A stretch of DNA of 64,000 nt from positions 1 through 64,000 of the forward strand of contig JAUZRX010000064.1 in NCBI GenBank assembly GCA_030949985.1, in the 5' to 3' direction. Shown piece by piece: positions 28,291 through 37,594 of this stretch. The notes under the pieces were generated by a model that was given only the letters and a program-made list of their open reading frames with translations, searched no databases and was not told the DNA's origin. Position 1 is the stretch's first letter, and every line of letters begins with the position of its first letter. Source of the DNA: Acidobacteriota bacterium. GTDB lineage: Bacteria; Acidobacteriota; Polarisedimenticolia; J045. Made by a program: the position numbers and the translations under genes.

Positions 28291-29312
28291 GGCTCCCTCC
28301 TCAACGCCAGGCCCACGACGGGAAGCAGGTCGGGGACATCCTCGTCGGGAGCCGCCTGAAGTTCAGCGACGGCCCGCTGCATCGATGCCATCACGACCTC
28401 TCCGCAACCGGCATCCCGCGCCACCTGGAGAATTCCGGGAGCCTGAATCCCGACGACGCGCACCAGGGTACGGGCCAGCCCCTCTCCCAACAGGTGCTCC
28501 TCGTAGTAGCTCAGGCTGGAACGCAACTCGCGAGCCACCACCCTTAGACTCTCCTCGCCCTGGTAGGCTCCCTGGACATGATAACTGCGAGCGCGATAGA
28601 AAATCAGCTTGCCACGACGCAGGATGATCAGGCTGTAGTAGCTGGGTGTCGCGGAGAGCACAGCCGTATCGCCGCGTCGGCTATCGTCGAGTTGCCCGTC
28701 GACCCGCAACGCGTTGAAGGTCGAGAACGAGGAGAGGTCGATCAGCCCCACCCGCAAACCGATCGCACGGACCAGGTTCTCGATCACCGACAGGCCCTCG
28801 TCGGGGGCCAGTGCGACCAGGAGCTGGGCCCTGGAATCGTCCCCACGACCGAGTTGGACCCAGGAAAGACGCGCCTGTTCCAGCGGAAACGGAACCGACT
28901 TTTTCAGCCGCCAGCGAATCAGATTCTCGACCTCCCGGGGCGCCGAGGGCAGATCCTGGAAATCCACCACGAAGGCCCGCGCGACGGTATCCGGCAAGGC
29001 CACGGAGACCCGCGAGGCCCCTTCCGCACCGGCCCTGGTCAACGCCTCGCTGATGGCCTCTCCCAGCTCTTGGCTCGAGCCGACCTTGGAGCGCATCATC
29101 GAGGTCGAGAAGACCCCTTCCGGCAAAGAGCGGTGCCCATGTCCGAGCAGGTGATAAGTTCCATGTCGCCGCCCGAGGCGGGCAGCCACCACGGCGTCCT
29201 CCCTCAGCTCGAGGGCCACCAGCGGATAGCGCGGCCGGAACCATACCGACCGGCGAACCCGCTCGGGGACCAGGTGCTCGAGGTTGCCCAGCCCAAGTTG
29301 CATCGTTCCCAT
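28287..29312 (-). CDS. PilM-like actin-fold protein
   Basis: A 341-residue cytoplasmic protein of the PilM/FtsA actin-like group. Features: YPLVALELREDAVVAARLGR as the phosphate-1 region, VSVALPDTVARAFVVDFQDL, NLIRWRLKKSVPFPLEQARL, and a later GKLIFYRARSYHVQGAY before the final GLALRREP. PilM binds the PilN N-terminus and ATP. The glycine-rich phosphate-2 loop is weak, so nucleotide binding is uncertain. ATG at 29312 is chosen over a TTG at 29348; a second ATG lies at 29303. Its stop overlaps the pilN-like start (ATGA). Confidence 0.82.
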   Translation of the reverse strand: MGTMQLGLGNLEHLVPERVRRSVWFRPRYPLVALELREDAVVAARLGRRHGTYHLLGHGHRSLPEGVFSTSMMRSKVGSSQELGEAISEALTRAGAEGASRVSVALPDTVARAFVVDFQDLPSAPREVENLIRWRLKKSVPFPLEQARLSWVQLGRGDDSRAQLLVALAPDEGLSVIENLVRAIGLRVGLIDLSSFSTFNALRVDGQLDDSRRGDTAVLSATPSYYSLIILRRGKLIFYRARSYHVQGAYQGEESLRVVARELRSSLSYYEEHLLGEGLARTLVRVVGIQAPGILQVARDAGCGEVVMASMQRAVAELQAAPDEDVPDLLPVVGLALRREP

Positions 29313-29360
29313 CCTGTCAGCCCCTTCCAGCGGGGCTCGAAAACCCAAGGTGGCGACGGA

Positions 29361-30989
29361 TCATTCCACGAAGGTTACCTTGTTGATCTCCCGCAGCGTC
29401 GTTTTCCCGGCCATCGCCTTGAGCAGGGCGGACTGACGCAGCGGGCGCATCCCCTCGGCCTCCGCCTGGCGCCGGATCTGAGCCGCCGGACGACGATCGA
29501 GGATCAGCTCTCGGATCTGGTCCGAAAGGTCGAGAAGTTCGGAAATCGCCTCGCGGCCCCGATACCCCGTGCCGTGGCACTCGATACAGCCACGCCCCTC
29601 GTACCACGGCCGATCACGATACTGGGCCGGATCGAGGCCCGACTCCTCGAGGAGCTGGTCGGTGGGTTGCATCTGCACCCGGCAATTCGCACAAATCATA
29701 CGCACCAGGCGCTGAGCCAGCACGCAATTGAGGGCCGAGACGAAATTGTAGGGCTCGACGTTCATGTTGAGAAACCGGCCGAGCACGTCGATCACGTTGT
29801 TGGCGTGCACAGTGGTGAACACCAGGTGCCCGGTCAGCGCCGACTGGATGGCGATGTTGGCCGTCTCCTCGTCCCGGATCTCTCCGATCATCACCTTGTC
29901 CGGATCGTGTCGCAGAATCGAACGCAGTCCACGGGCGAAGGTCAGGCCCTTTTTCTCGTTGACCGGAATTTGGGTGATGCCTTGAAGCTGGTACTCCACC
30001 GGGTCTTCGATGGTGATGATCTTGTCCTCGGAATTGTAGATCTCCGAGAGAGCCGCGTAGAGCGTGGTCGTTTTTCCGGAACCGGTGGGCCCGGTCACGA
30101 GAAACATGCCGTAGGGCTCGCCGATGAACTTTCGGACCTTGGCCTTGACGTCGTCTTCGAAGCCGCAGACCTCGAGGCTGAGGGTCTTGAATTTCTCGCT
30201 GGCGGACTCCTTGTCGAGGATACGGATGACGCAATCCTCACCGTAGACCGCGGGAATGATGCTGACGCGGAAGTCGATCGTCTTCTCTTTGATCCGCAGC
30301 TTGAAGCGGCCGTCCTGGGGAATGCGCTTCTCCGAGATGTCGAGCTCCGACATCACCTTGATTCTCGAGATCACCGCCTGGTGGAAGCGTTTGTCGATCG
30401 GCTCCATCGCCTGGTAGAGCACGCCGTCGATGCGGTACTTGACGATCACTTCACGCTCACGAGTCTCGAAGTGGATGTCCGAGGCGCGCCGTTGCAGCGC
30501 GTTGAAGATCGTCGAATCCACGAGCTTGACGATCGGACTCTGGTCGGCGGTGATGCGGTCGATGGAAAGAACTTCCTCGCCGTCATCGGCCTCGCGCACG
30601 ACCTGGATCTTCAACTCTTCGGTGGCTTCGTCGAGGACCCGCTGAGACGACTCCGACCGCTTGAGAATCTCCTGGATCGCCGAACGGGTGCCGACCGACA
30701 CGTCCACCGGGTGCCCCAGCAGCAACTCCAGCTCGTCGATCATCAGCACGTCGGTCGGATCCGAAACGACGATCTGCAGACGCTCGTCCTGCATCCGGAA
30801 AGGGATGAAGTGATAGCGGAACATCAGCTCGACCGGCACCGACTCGAAAAGCTCGTGATCGATTTCGAAATCCTGCAGCTGGACGAAATCGAGCCCCAGG
30901 CGCTCGGCTCTCTGACGGGCTTCCACCTCCTCGTTGATCGTGTCGGTGGCGGCTGCGATGGGCTGCCCGGAATTGGTCGTATCGGTCAT
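29361..30989 (-). CDS. Pilus/secretion assembly ATPase (GspE/PilB)
   Basis: A 542-residue hexameric AAA-type ATPase that drives pilin polymerisation. The N-terminal N1E/MshEN-like domain (about 20-120, FEIDHELFESVPVELMFRYH) is followed by the motor with Walker A GPTGSGKTTTLYAALSE, the Asp box TIEDPVEYQL, Walker B RHDPDKVMIGEIRDEETA and the His box ALTGHLVFTTVHAN. A tetracysteine zinc motif is present (CANC and CIECHGTGYRGR). Only this assembly ATPase is seen; no PilT retraction ATPase lies in the window. Confidence 0.95.
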   Translation of the reverse strand: MTDTTNSGQPIAAATDTINEEVEARQRAERLGLDFVQLQDFEIDHELFESVPVELMFRYHFIPFRMQDERLQIVVSDPTDVLMIDELELLLGHPVDVSVGTRSAIQEILKRSESSQRVLDEATEELKIQVVREADDGEEVLSIDRITADQSPIVKLVDSTIFNALQRRASDIHFETREREVIVKYRIDGVLYQAMEPIDKRFHQAVISRIKVMSELDISEKRIPQDGRFKLRIKEKTIDFRVSIIPAVYGEDCVIRILDKESASEKFKTLSLEVCGFEDDVKAKVRKFIGEPYGMFLVTGPTGSGKTTTLYAALSEIYNSEDKIITIEDPVEYQLQGITQIPVNEKKGLTFARGLRSILRHDPDKVMIGEIRDEETANIAIQSALTGHLVFTTVHANNVIDVLGRFLNMNVEPYNFVSALNCVLAQRLVRMICANCRVQMQPTDQLLEESGLDPAQYRDRPWYEGRGCIECHGTGYRGREAISELLDLSDQIRELILDRRPAAQIRRQAEAEGMRPLRQSALLKAMAGKTTLREINKVTFVE

Positions 30990-31005
30990 CAGCTTCGTCC
31001 TCGTC

Positions 31006-32223
31006 TCAGAACTGCGAGCTGTTGGCGTAAGCGGAAAGCAGCGGGTAGTAGATCGCCAGCAGCATCACACCGACGACCACGGCCATCGCCACGAGCATCA
31101 ACGGCTCGACCAGCGACTCGGCCCGCTGAATCTGGACCGAAATTTCCTCGTCGTTGAATTCCGCCACGTGCTCGAGCATTTCGGCCAACGCTCCGGAAGA
31201 CTCGCCGACCTTCACCATCTCGACCATCATCTCGGGGAAGAGGCCGCTTTCCTCCATGCTGGCCCACAGGGCCGCGCCTTCACGCACCCGGCTGGTGATA
31301 CTCTCGATCGCCTCCCGGTAGATCGGCGTCTCCACGGCGCGGGCCACGATTTCGAGACACGTCACCAGCGGGATGCCGCCGGCGACCAGTGTACTCAGGG
31401 TGCGGGAGAAGCGCGCCATCACCAGCCGGCGGGCAATGCTCCCCGCCACGGGGGTGCGGTAGAGCAATCCCTCGAGCAGCCGGGCACCGGCGGGTGTTCG
31501 TTTCCACACCGTCACACCTGTCACGGAGAAGAAGAGGATCGTGATGATCGCCAACCAGTGCCCCCGCAACAAGTCCGAGGCGGCGATCACCATCCGGGTG
31601 ATCCAGGGCATTTCGGAGCCGATTTCCGCGAAGAAACCCTGGAAAGCCGGCAGAACATAGACCAGCAGAACGACGATGATCCCACAGAGCAGGGTCAACA
31701 AAATCGCCGGGTAGACCATCGCGCCGACCACTCGGCGGCGTACGCCCGAGACGGTCTGGGCGTAGTGGATGTAACGCCGGAGAACCGTGTCGATCTCGCC
31801 GCTCCGCTCACCGGAGGCCAGGGTGCTGGCATACAGGCCGGGAATCGCCTGCTGGGCGCCAAAGGCTTCCGAAAGGGACTCTCCCGTTCGTACCCGGTCC
31901 CGCACATCCTCGAGCACCTGGCGCAGCACGGGATTGCTCCGCCGCTCGATCAGCAGGCTCAGCGCCTCGGTGATCGGCAGGCCGGCACGGATGAGAGCCG
32001 CGAACTGCTGGTTGAAGATCAGAAAGTCCCCTACCTTGACCTTTTTCTTGCGCCGGAAAAGGTCACCCATGGCGGTGAGAACCGCCGACCGCCGCTGGAT
32101 CCCCAGAACCAGGAAGTCCTGGCGCTCGAGTTCCCGACGGAGGGTCTGGGGATCGCTGGCCGTGTAATCACGCTCGACGATCTCTCCCGAGGGGGTGCCG
32201 AGCCGACAGCGGTAGTCAGGCAT
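31006..32223 (-). CDS. Inner-membrane platform protein (GspF/PilC)
   Basis: A 405-residue polytopic protein with two T2SF repeats. The first repeat (about 65-190) has FNQQFAALIRAGLPITEALS and YASTLASGERSGEIDTVLRR; the second (about 270-395) has FSRTLSTLVAGGIPLVTCLE and EMVKVGESSGALAEMLEHVA. Three TM regions are visible (about 165-190, 215-240 and 372-395). It anchors and transmits motion from the assembly ATPase. AGGAGG lies 11 bases before the ATG. Length is normal for the family. Confidence 0.95.
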   Translation of the reverse strand: MPDYRCRLGTPSGEIVERDYTASDPQTLRRELERQDFLVLGIQRRSAVLTAMGDLFRRKKKVKVGDFLIFNQQFAALIRAGLPITEALSLLIERRSNPVLRQVLEDVRDRVRTGESLSEAFGAQQAIPGLYASTLASGERSGEIDTVLRRYIHYAQTVSGVRRRVVGAMVYPAILLTLLCGIIVVLLVYVLPAFQGFFAEIGSEMPWITRMVIAASDLLRGHWLAIITILFFSVTGVTVWKRTPAGARLLEGLLYRTPVAGSIARRLVMARFSRTLSTLVAGGIPLVTCLEIVARAVETPIYREAIESITSRVREGAALWASMEESGLFPEMMVEMVKVGESSGALAEMLEHVAEFNDEEISVQIQRAESLVEPLMLVAMAVVVGVMLLAIYYPLLSAYANSSQF

Positions 32224-32226
32224 CGC

Positions 32227-32991
32227 TCAGCGCTCCTCCTGCAGCAGGACTTCGGTGGCGGCCGGCGCCTTGTCATCGACCGACCAGGCGGTGAAGACCA
32301 GGAAGATAGCCCTTTGTCGTCCCCGTGAGGTGGCGCCCACCAGGTGTTGCCGGCCCTCTTCCAGATCCAGCTCTCCACTCCACAGCCTGCGCGGCCGGGG
32401 CTCGATGGAAGAGCCGCCGGCGGTGACGGGAGCCGGTAAACGATCGAGGCGGAAGGGTTCGACGAGGATGCGACGCCGTCCCTGGTCGACCCGCTTGATC
32501 TTCAACGAAACTCGGTAGCGCTCGGCGATCTCCGCCTGTCCCTCGCCCCCTTCCCGGAGCCGCAGGTTGGCGGTACCCAGAGAGCGGAAGCGGGTCCAGC
32601 GGGTCATCTCGGACAGGGTCCGGCTGATGTCACGCAGTTCGTCCGCCACTCCCGTGACCGGCGGCAGGTCACGAGTGGCGATCAGCAGGCTGACGCTGAC
32701 TTCCACCTCCCGGGGCGGTTCGTCCCACTCGGCGATCGCCCGGGCGATCTGTTCGAGGCGAGCCGGCTCGTCTTCGATGATGATCGCGTGCAGGGCGCGG
32801 GGCACCTTGTAGGCGCCACAATCGCCGATCATCTGGTCCGCGAGCTGGGCCGCGTCACCCACCTCGCGATAGTGGATCTCGATCACCCGCGTCGCGATCT
32901 CGACACCGGCGCAGGGATCGGTCTCGCCGACCGCCGGGGCGACCATGCCGAACGCGACCGCCAGGGCGGCGGCAAACAGGCGCACGCTCAC
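32227..32991 (-). CDS. Exported secretin-N-like domain protein
   Basis: A 254-residue exported protein with signal peptide VRLFAAALAVAFGMVAPAVG. Residues 25-105 resemble a secretin N-domain (NolW/N1): TRVIEIHYREVGDAAQLADQ, then ALHAIIIEDEPARLEQIARA and AIAEWDEPPREVEVSVSLLI. The second half is a beta-rich region resembling the outer part of secretins (RTLSEMTRWTRFRSLGTANL, then VGATSRGRQRAIFLVFTAW) but has no pore signature. GTG at 32991 overlaps the upstream anti-sigma-like stop (GTGA). It may pair with the secretin or act as a periplasmic sensor for the sigma/anti-sigma pair. Function is inferred. Confidence 0.6.
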   Translation of the reverse strand: MSVRLFAAALAVAFGMVAPAVGETDPCAGVEIATRVIEIHYREVGDAAQLADQMIGDCGAYKVPRALHAIIIEDEPARLEQIARAIAEWDEPPREVEVSVSLLIATRDLPPVTGVADELRDISRTLSEMTRWTRFRSLGTANLRLREGGEGQAEIAERYRVSLKIKRVDQGRRRILVEPFRLDRLPAPVTAGGSSIEPRPRRLWSGELDLEEGRQHLVGATSRGRQRAIFLVFTAWSVDDKAPAATEVLLQEER

Positions 32992-33446
32992 AGGTCCAGC
33001 TCCTCGTCGATGATCAGCGTCAGCGTGGGGCCCTGCGCGGTGGCTGGCACGATGGTGATCACCTGGGCGGTGGCCGAGTCGATTCGGCGCACCACCGGTT
33101 CGACACGCGCTGCAGCGAGTCGGGAAACCGGTTGTCCTGTCGGACCCGCCAGCCCCCACAGTGCGCCGGCGACCACGAGCGCGGCGGCGGCGGCCACCCC
33201 CCCCCGGCGCCAACTCCTGTCCGCGGCGGGCAACGGGCTGCGGTAGGCCGGCACGCCCTCCGCGGGCGGCAGACCGCCAAGGGGTGCGAAAACCGCCGTG
33301 GGATCGAGCGCCACCAGGCGGCGACGAACGGCGGAATCGGTCAGCAGCGCCAGGGCCTCGGCGGCATCCGGCCGGGCACCGGAGGCGATCTCGGCCAGGC
33401 GGCGATCGGTCGGCCCCGATCCATCGCTCCGGGAAGAACGGCTCAT
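32988..33446 (-). CDS. Single-TM protein, probable anti-sigma factor
   Basis: A 152-residue protein. The N-terminal cytoplasmic part (1-78) is helical and Ala/Arg-rich (RRLAEIASGARPDAAEALAL), then comes one TM at about 81-101 (GVAAAAALVVAGALWGLAG) and a short periplasmic tail ending ATAQGPTLTLIIDEELDL. The gene overlaps the ECF sigma gene by 4 bases, the usual position of a membrane anti-sigma factor. No zinc HxxxCxxC motif is seen, so it is not a classical ZAS protein. The assignment rests on position and topology, not on a recognised domain. Confidence 0.55.
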   Translation of the reverse strand: MSRSSRSDGSGPTDRRLAEIASGARPDAAEALALLTDSAVRRRLVALDPTAVFAPLGGLPPAEGVPAYRSPLPAADRSWRRGGVAAAAALVVAGALWGLAGPTGQPVSRLAAARVEPVVRRIDSATAQVITIVPATAQGPTLTLIIDEELDL

Positions 33447-34039
33447 GTCTGATCTCCAGGATCGATACCCAGCAGGCCCGGGTAATCCTGCCGGAGGCGC
33501 CGGGCGATCTGGGCCCGGAGCTGGAAGAGATGGTTGCGAACCGTGGACGGGGCCACGTCCAGAAGTCGAGCGGTTTCGGCGGCCGAAAAGCCCTCGATCC
33601 GGGTCAGCACGAAGACCGCCTTCTGCCGCGGAGGCAGGTCGGCGGTCACCGCCTCGAGGGCCCGCTCCAGTTCCCGCGCCAACACCCGCTGCTCGGGACC
33701 GGCAGCCTGGTCGACAGGCTCGGCGGGACGCTCGACGGTCCCCGACCCGATGGCCGAAAGCTCCGGGCGGGCCTTTTCGCGCCGCAGGGCGTCGATAGCC
33801 AGGTTTACGACCATGCGATAGATCCAGGCATCGAGGTCCTCACCGATCCGAAAGGATCCGAGCCTGTTCCAGAGTCGCAGGCAGGCCTGCTGCGCCACAT
33901 CCTCGGCTTCCTCCCGGTTTCCCGTGATCCGCAGGGCGATGCGGTAGATCCGCCCCCAGCGCGGCGCGATCAGCCCGTCGAAGGCAGCCCTCTCGCCCCG
34001 AACCGCCCGGATCACGAGTTCCCTGTCGCCGCCCGTCAT
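33443..34039 (-). CDS. ECF RNA polymerase sigma factor
   Basis: A 198-residue sigma-70 family protein with regions 2 and 4 only. Region 2 (about 10-80): [40 protein letters not shown] and [20 protein letters not shown]. Region 4 (about 125-180): [20 protein letters not shown] and [20 protein letters not shown]. It heads the pilus/secretion run and is followed by a TM anti-sigma-like gene. This suggests that it regulates the locus or is itself controlled by an envelope signal. Confidence 0.9.
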   Translation of the reverse strand: MTGGDRELVIRAVRGERAAFDGLIAPRWGRIYRIALRITGNREEAEDVAQQACLRLWNRLGSFRIGEDLDAWIYRMVVNLAIDALRREKARPELSAIGSGTVERPAEPVDQAAGPEQRVLARELERALEAVTADLPPRQKAVFVLTRIEGFSAAETARLLDVAPSTVRNHLFQLRAQIARRLRQDYPGLLGIDPGDQT

Positions 34040-34168
34040 GGGACGGACTCCGACCCGTCACCCTGCCCTACGGAGCGGGTCCCGCATCTGTCTAGCCGGA
34101 AAAAGGCCTGGGGCTCGCGGACCGGGAAAAAGCCGCCCAGCCCCGGAGCAGCGCGCAACATGGCGCGC

Positions 34169-34197
34169 ATTGTGGGGGCCCGCCTTCCGTCAGGCAA
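34169..34197 (-). promoter_or_regulatory. Possible promoter of the ECF/pilus run
   Basis: On the minus strand TTGCCT, a 17-base spacer, then CACAAT (4 of 6 matches in each box), about 130 bases upstream of the sigma gene start. No clear ECF-type GGAAC/GTC pair was seen in the 200-base spacer 34040-34240. Confidence 0.3.
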
Positions 34198-34240
34198 GGG
34201 CAGCCGGCCCCCGACGCCGGACCCGGGGAGCCGACGTGGA

Positions 34241-36652
34241 TCAGCCGGACACCAGCGCCCGGTCCTCCCGGGCATCCACCCTCGATTCGGCGGCCGCCGG
34301 GGGCTCGGCGAGGACCACGGCCAGCACTTCTTCCATCGACTCGACGAAGACGAACTCCAGTTCCCGCCGGGCGACCCGGGGCAGGTCGTGGAGGTCCTTC
34401 TCGTTGGCCCGGGGAAGGATCACCGTCTTCGCCCCCGCCCGGCGGGCGGCGAGAACCTTCTCCTTGACGCCGCCGACGGGCAACACCCGGCCCCGCAGGG
34501 TGATCTCGCCGGTCATCGCCACATCCCGCCGCACCGGCCGGTCGGTGAGCACCGAGACCAGCACCGTGGCCATGGTGATTCCCGCCGAGGGACCATCCTT
34601 GGGAATCGCCCCCTCCGGAACGTGGACGTGGATGTCGTGACCCGAGAAATCGTCTTCTTCGAGCCCCAACTCTGCGGCCCGCGAGCGGGCCCAGCTCAAG
34701 GCCGCCTGTCCCGATTCTTTCATCACCGCGCCGAGTTGCCCCGTCAGATGGAGACGGCCCTTACCCTTCATCTTCAGCGCCTCGATGGAGAGCACGTCGC
34801 CCCCCGCGGCGGTCCAGGCCAGGCCCGTCGCGACGCCCACCAGGCTGCCTTCGAGCCGGTCCTCCGCCTGGGGAGGCGGCGGCCCCAGATAAGCCTCGAG
34901 GCTGGAGGCGGAAATGCGGGTCGGCGCCCGCCGCCCCTCGGCGACCTTCCTGGCCACCTTGCGGGCGATGGCCGCGATGCGTCGTTCGAGGTTCCGCAGC
35001 CCCGCTTCGCGGGTGTAGCGGTTGATCAGCTCGCGCACCGCCCCCTCGCTGAACCGCACGGTCTCCACGCTCAGGGCGTTCTCCTCGACCTGCTTGGGAA
35101 TCAGGTGGCGTTTGGCGATCTCGAGCTTCTCTTCCTCGGTGTAACCGGGGATGCGGATCACCTCCATCCGGTCCCGAAAGGCCGGGTGGATCGTGTCCAT
35201 CAGGTTGGCGGTGGCGATGAACATCACCTGGCTGAGATCGAAGCTCACCCCGAGGTAGTGATCGCGGAACGAGTTGTTCTGTTCCGGGTCGAGAACCTCC
35301 AGCAGCGCGGCCTGGGGGTCGCCGCGGAAGTCGTTGCCCAGCTTGTCGACTTCGTCGAGCATCATCACCGGGTTGCGCGATCCGGCCTGCCGGATCGACT
35401 GGATGATGCGCCCCGGCATCGAACCGATATACGTCCGCCGATGACCGCGAATCTCGGCCTCATCCCGAACTCCGCCAAGAGAGACTCGCACGAACTTGCG
35501 GCCCATGGCCCGAGCGATGGAACGCCCGAGGGAGGTCTTGCCCACTCCCGGAGGCCCGACGAAGCAGAGCAGGGGGCCCCGGTGGCGCTCCTTGAGCTTG
35601 CGCACGGCCAGGTACTCGATGATCCGCTCCTTGACCGGGTCCAGGCCGTAATGATCCTCGTCGAGGATCTCCTTGGCCGGACCGAGCTCCAGGTTGTCCT
35701 CGGTTTCCACGTCCCAGGGCAATTCCACCAGCCATTCCAGGTGGTGCCGGATCGTCGCGCTCTCGGCGGCGTCCGGGTGCATGCGCTCGAGTCGGCGGAG
35801 TTCGCGCTCGATCTCCTCCCGCACGGCCTCGGGCAGGTCGCGGTTCCCGATCTTCTCCCGGATCTCGTCGATCTCCTCCTCGAGTTCCGAGCCCTCACCC
35901 AGTTCGTTGCGAATCGCCTTCATCTGCTGGCGCAGGTAGTACTCGCGCTGGGAGCGGTCGATCTCGTCCCGGGCCAGGGAATCGATCTCATGCTGCATCG
36001 AGAGCAGGTCGAGTTCCCGCTTGAGCTGCTGGGCCACCGAGCGCAGGCGCTCGAGGGGGTCGATGATTTCCAGCACCTGCTGGGCCTGGGCGGCGTCCAG
36101 TTCCAGATTCGAGGCCACCAGGTCGGCCAACCGCCCCGGATCTTCCAGGTTATTGGCGATCACCTGCACTTCCGAGGGCAGGTTCTTGCCCAGGTTCACG
36201 CCGCGCTCGAGGGCCTTCTTGACCGTCCGCATCAGCGCCTCGCACTCCAGCGGGGTCTCGCTGCCACTGTCCGCCGGAGGCTCGAGCAGAGGCTCGACCC
36301 GGGCCACGAGGTGGGGGCCGCCGGTCTCGAGGCCCGTGAGCCGGGCCCGGCACACACCCTGGACCAGCACGCGGATGCGCTCGTCGGGCAGCTTGAGCAT
36401 CCGCATGATCACGGCGACCGTGCCCACCGGGTAGAGATCGTCCTGCCCCGGGGCATCCTCGTCCCGCTCTTTCTGGGTCACCAGCAGCACCATGCGGTTG
36501 CCCGACAGCGCGGTGTCCACGGCGCGGATACTGGCCACGCGGGCGATGGAGAGCGGGGCAATGATGAAGGGGTAGACCACCATGTCCCGAAGGGGCAACA
36601 CGGGCAGCGTCTTGGGGATCCTCACCGGATCGCGGGTCGTCATCTCGGACAT
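34241..36652 (-). CDS. lon: ATP-dependent protease Lon
   Basis: An 803-residue cytosolic AAA+ serine protease. The N-terminal LON domain starts at [20 protein letters not shown]; a long helical region follows ([20 protein letters not shown]). The ATPase has Walker [20 protein letters not shown], Walker [12 protein letters not shown] and the sensor [16 protein letters not shown]. The protease domain has the catalytic serine in [17 protein letters not shown] and lysine in [17 protein letters not shown] at 36652 starts a normal LON domain; the open frame upstream is an antisense-like extension over hsp20. It is the last gene of the stress operon. Confidence 0.96.
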   Translation of the reverse strand: MSEMTTRDPVRIPKTLPVLPLRDMVVYPFIIAPLSIARVASIRAVDTALSGNRMVLLVTQKERDEDAPGQDDLYPVGTVAVIMRMLKLPDERIRVLVQGVCRARLTGLETGGPHLVARVEPLLEPPADSGSETPLECEALMRTVKKALERGVNLGKNLPSEVQVIANNLEDPGRLADLVASNLELDAAQAQQVLEIIDPLERLRSVAQQLKRELDLLSMQHEIDSLARDEIDRSQREYYLRQQMKAIRNELGEGSELEEEIDEIREKIGNRDLPEAVREEIERELRRLERMHPDAAESATIRHHLEWLVELPWDVETEDNLELGPAKEILDEDHYGLDPVKERIIEYLAVRKLKERHRGPLLCFVGPPGVGKTSLGRSIARAMGRKFVRVSLGGVRDEAEIRGHRRTYIGSMPGRIIQSIRQAGSRNPVMMLDEVDKLGNDFRGDPQAALLEVLDPEQNNSFRDHYLGVSFDLSQVMFIATANLMDTIHPAFRDRMEVIRIPGYTEEEKLEIAKRHLIPKQVEENALSVETVRFSEGAVRELINRYTREAGLRNLERRIAAIARKVARKVAEGRRAPTRISASSLEAYLGPPPPQAEDRLEGSLVGVATGLAWTAAGGDVLSIEALKMKGKGRLHLTGQLGAVMKESGQAALSWARSRAAELGLEEDDFSGHDIHVHVPEGAIPKDGPSAGITMATVLVSVLTDRPVRRDVAMTGEITLRGRVLPVGGVKEKVLAARRAGAKTVILPRANEKDLHDLPRVARRELEFVFVESMEEVLAVVLAEPPAAAESRVDAREDRALVSG

Positions 36653-36659
36653 GGCCTGT

Positions 36660-37118
36660 TCACCTCTTCCCGGTATCGATGGCGATGGACACAGCCTCGC
36701 CCCGTCGATTGGGCACCTTGGGAAGTTGGATGCGAAGCACGCCCCGGGCAAGGTCCGCCTTCGCACGATGGGTATTGACCGCTGTCGCCAGGGGAATCTC
36801 CACTTCGAACGGGCCGTATTCCCGCTCATCGTGGAGCACATGGGCCCCTGGGATCTTGCGCAACTGGCTGGAAGGGCGATCTCCCTGCACGAGCAGGCGC
36901 CCCCCGCGGGCTGAAACCTTCAACGACGAAGGCTCGACCCCGGGCAACTCGACCTCGACTCTCAATTCTTCGGCGGTCTCCGCCACGTCCACGGCAGGGG
37001 ACCAGGCTCCGACCGAGGCCCCCCCGTCCCGCAGGCGCAGCAAGGTCTCGAAGAGCCGATTGATCTCGCTCTGGATCCGGGCCACCTCGAGTTGGGCGCT
37101 TTGCAGCTTCTGCTTCAT
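36660..37118 (-). CDS. Small heat-shock protein, Hsp20 family
   Basis: A 152-residue ATP-independent holdase. The alpha-crystallin domain runs from about 40 to 145: [56 protein letters not shown] and [14 protein letters not shown]. It lacks the C-terminal IxI motif in standard form. The ATG at 37118 overlaps the nrdR stop, and the stop lies 7 bases before the lon start. Holdase and protease are therefore co-expressed, consistent with protein quality control. Confidence 0.92.
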   Translation of the reverse strand: MKQKLQSAQLEVARIQSEINRLFETLLRLRDGGASVGAWSPAVDVAETAEELRVEVELPGVEPSSLKVSARGGRLLVQGDRPSSQLRKIPGAHVLHDEREYGPFEVEIPLATAVNTHRAKADLARGVLRIQLPKVPNRRGEAVSIAIDTGKR

Positions 37119-37594
37119 GGCTCTTCCCGCTCTCTTCCCTTGCCGCGCCCCACCAGGCCGCGGATCTCGTCGAGAAACTCCTCGACGTCCTGGAACTCCC
37201 GGTAGACCGAGGCGAAGCGAACGTAGGCCACCTGGTCCAGCCGGCGTAACCCCTCGGCCACCTTCTGCCCGATCACCTCGGTGGCCAGTTCCCGGTCCGA
37301 GGCTTCCTGGACCAGGGCGCTGATATCCGCCACCAGGGACTCCAGGCTGCGGCGCGGCACGGCGCGCTTTTCGCAGGCCTTGAGCAGGCCCGCCAGCAGC
37401 TTCTGCGGGTCGAAGAGTTCCCGCCGGCCGTCCTTCTTGATCACCATCGCCGGCACCTCTTCGATGCGCTCGTAGGAGGTGAAGCGCCGCTGACAACCCA
37501 GGCATTCCCGGCGGCGGCGAATGACCTCCCCGTGGGCGGATTCCCTGGAATCCACCACTCGATCGTCGTTCGCATTGCAGAAGGGACACTTCAT
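37115..37594 (-). CDS. nrdR: Transcriptional repressor NrdR
   Basis: A 159-residue repressor of ribonucleotide reductase genes. The N-terminal zinc ribbon (MKCPFCNANDDRVVDS with CLGCQRRFTSYERIE) binds DNA; the ATP-cone at about 50-135 (MVIKKDGRRELFDPQKLLAG) senses ATP/dATP. Length is normal. No nrd genes or NrdR boxes were recognised in this window. It overlaps the genes on both sides by 4 bases. Confidence 0.96.
   Translation of the reverse strand: MKCPFCNANDDRVVDSRESAHGEVIRRRRECLGCQRRFTSYERIEEVPAMVIKKDGRRELFDPQKLLAGLLKACEKRAVPRRSLESLVADISALVQEASDRELATEVIGQKVAEGLRRLDQVAYVRFASVYREFQDVEEFLDEIRGLVGRGKGREREEP

Noticed and set aside
28578-31157. 859-codon open frame on the plus strand
   Set aside because: Antisense to the GspE/PilB and PilM genes, whose conserved motifs are clear on the other strand.
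33161-36778. 1205-codon open frame on the plus strand
   Set aside because: Antisense shadow of lon and the sigma factor genes; composition is Arg/Gly/His/Pro-rich without domains.
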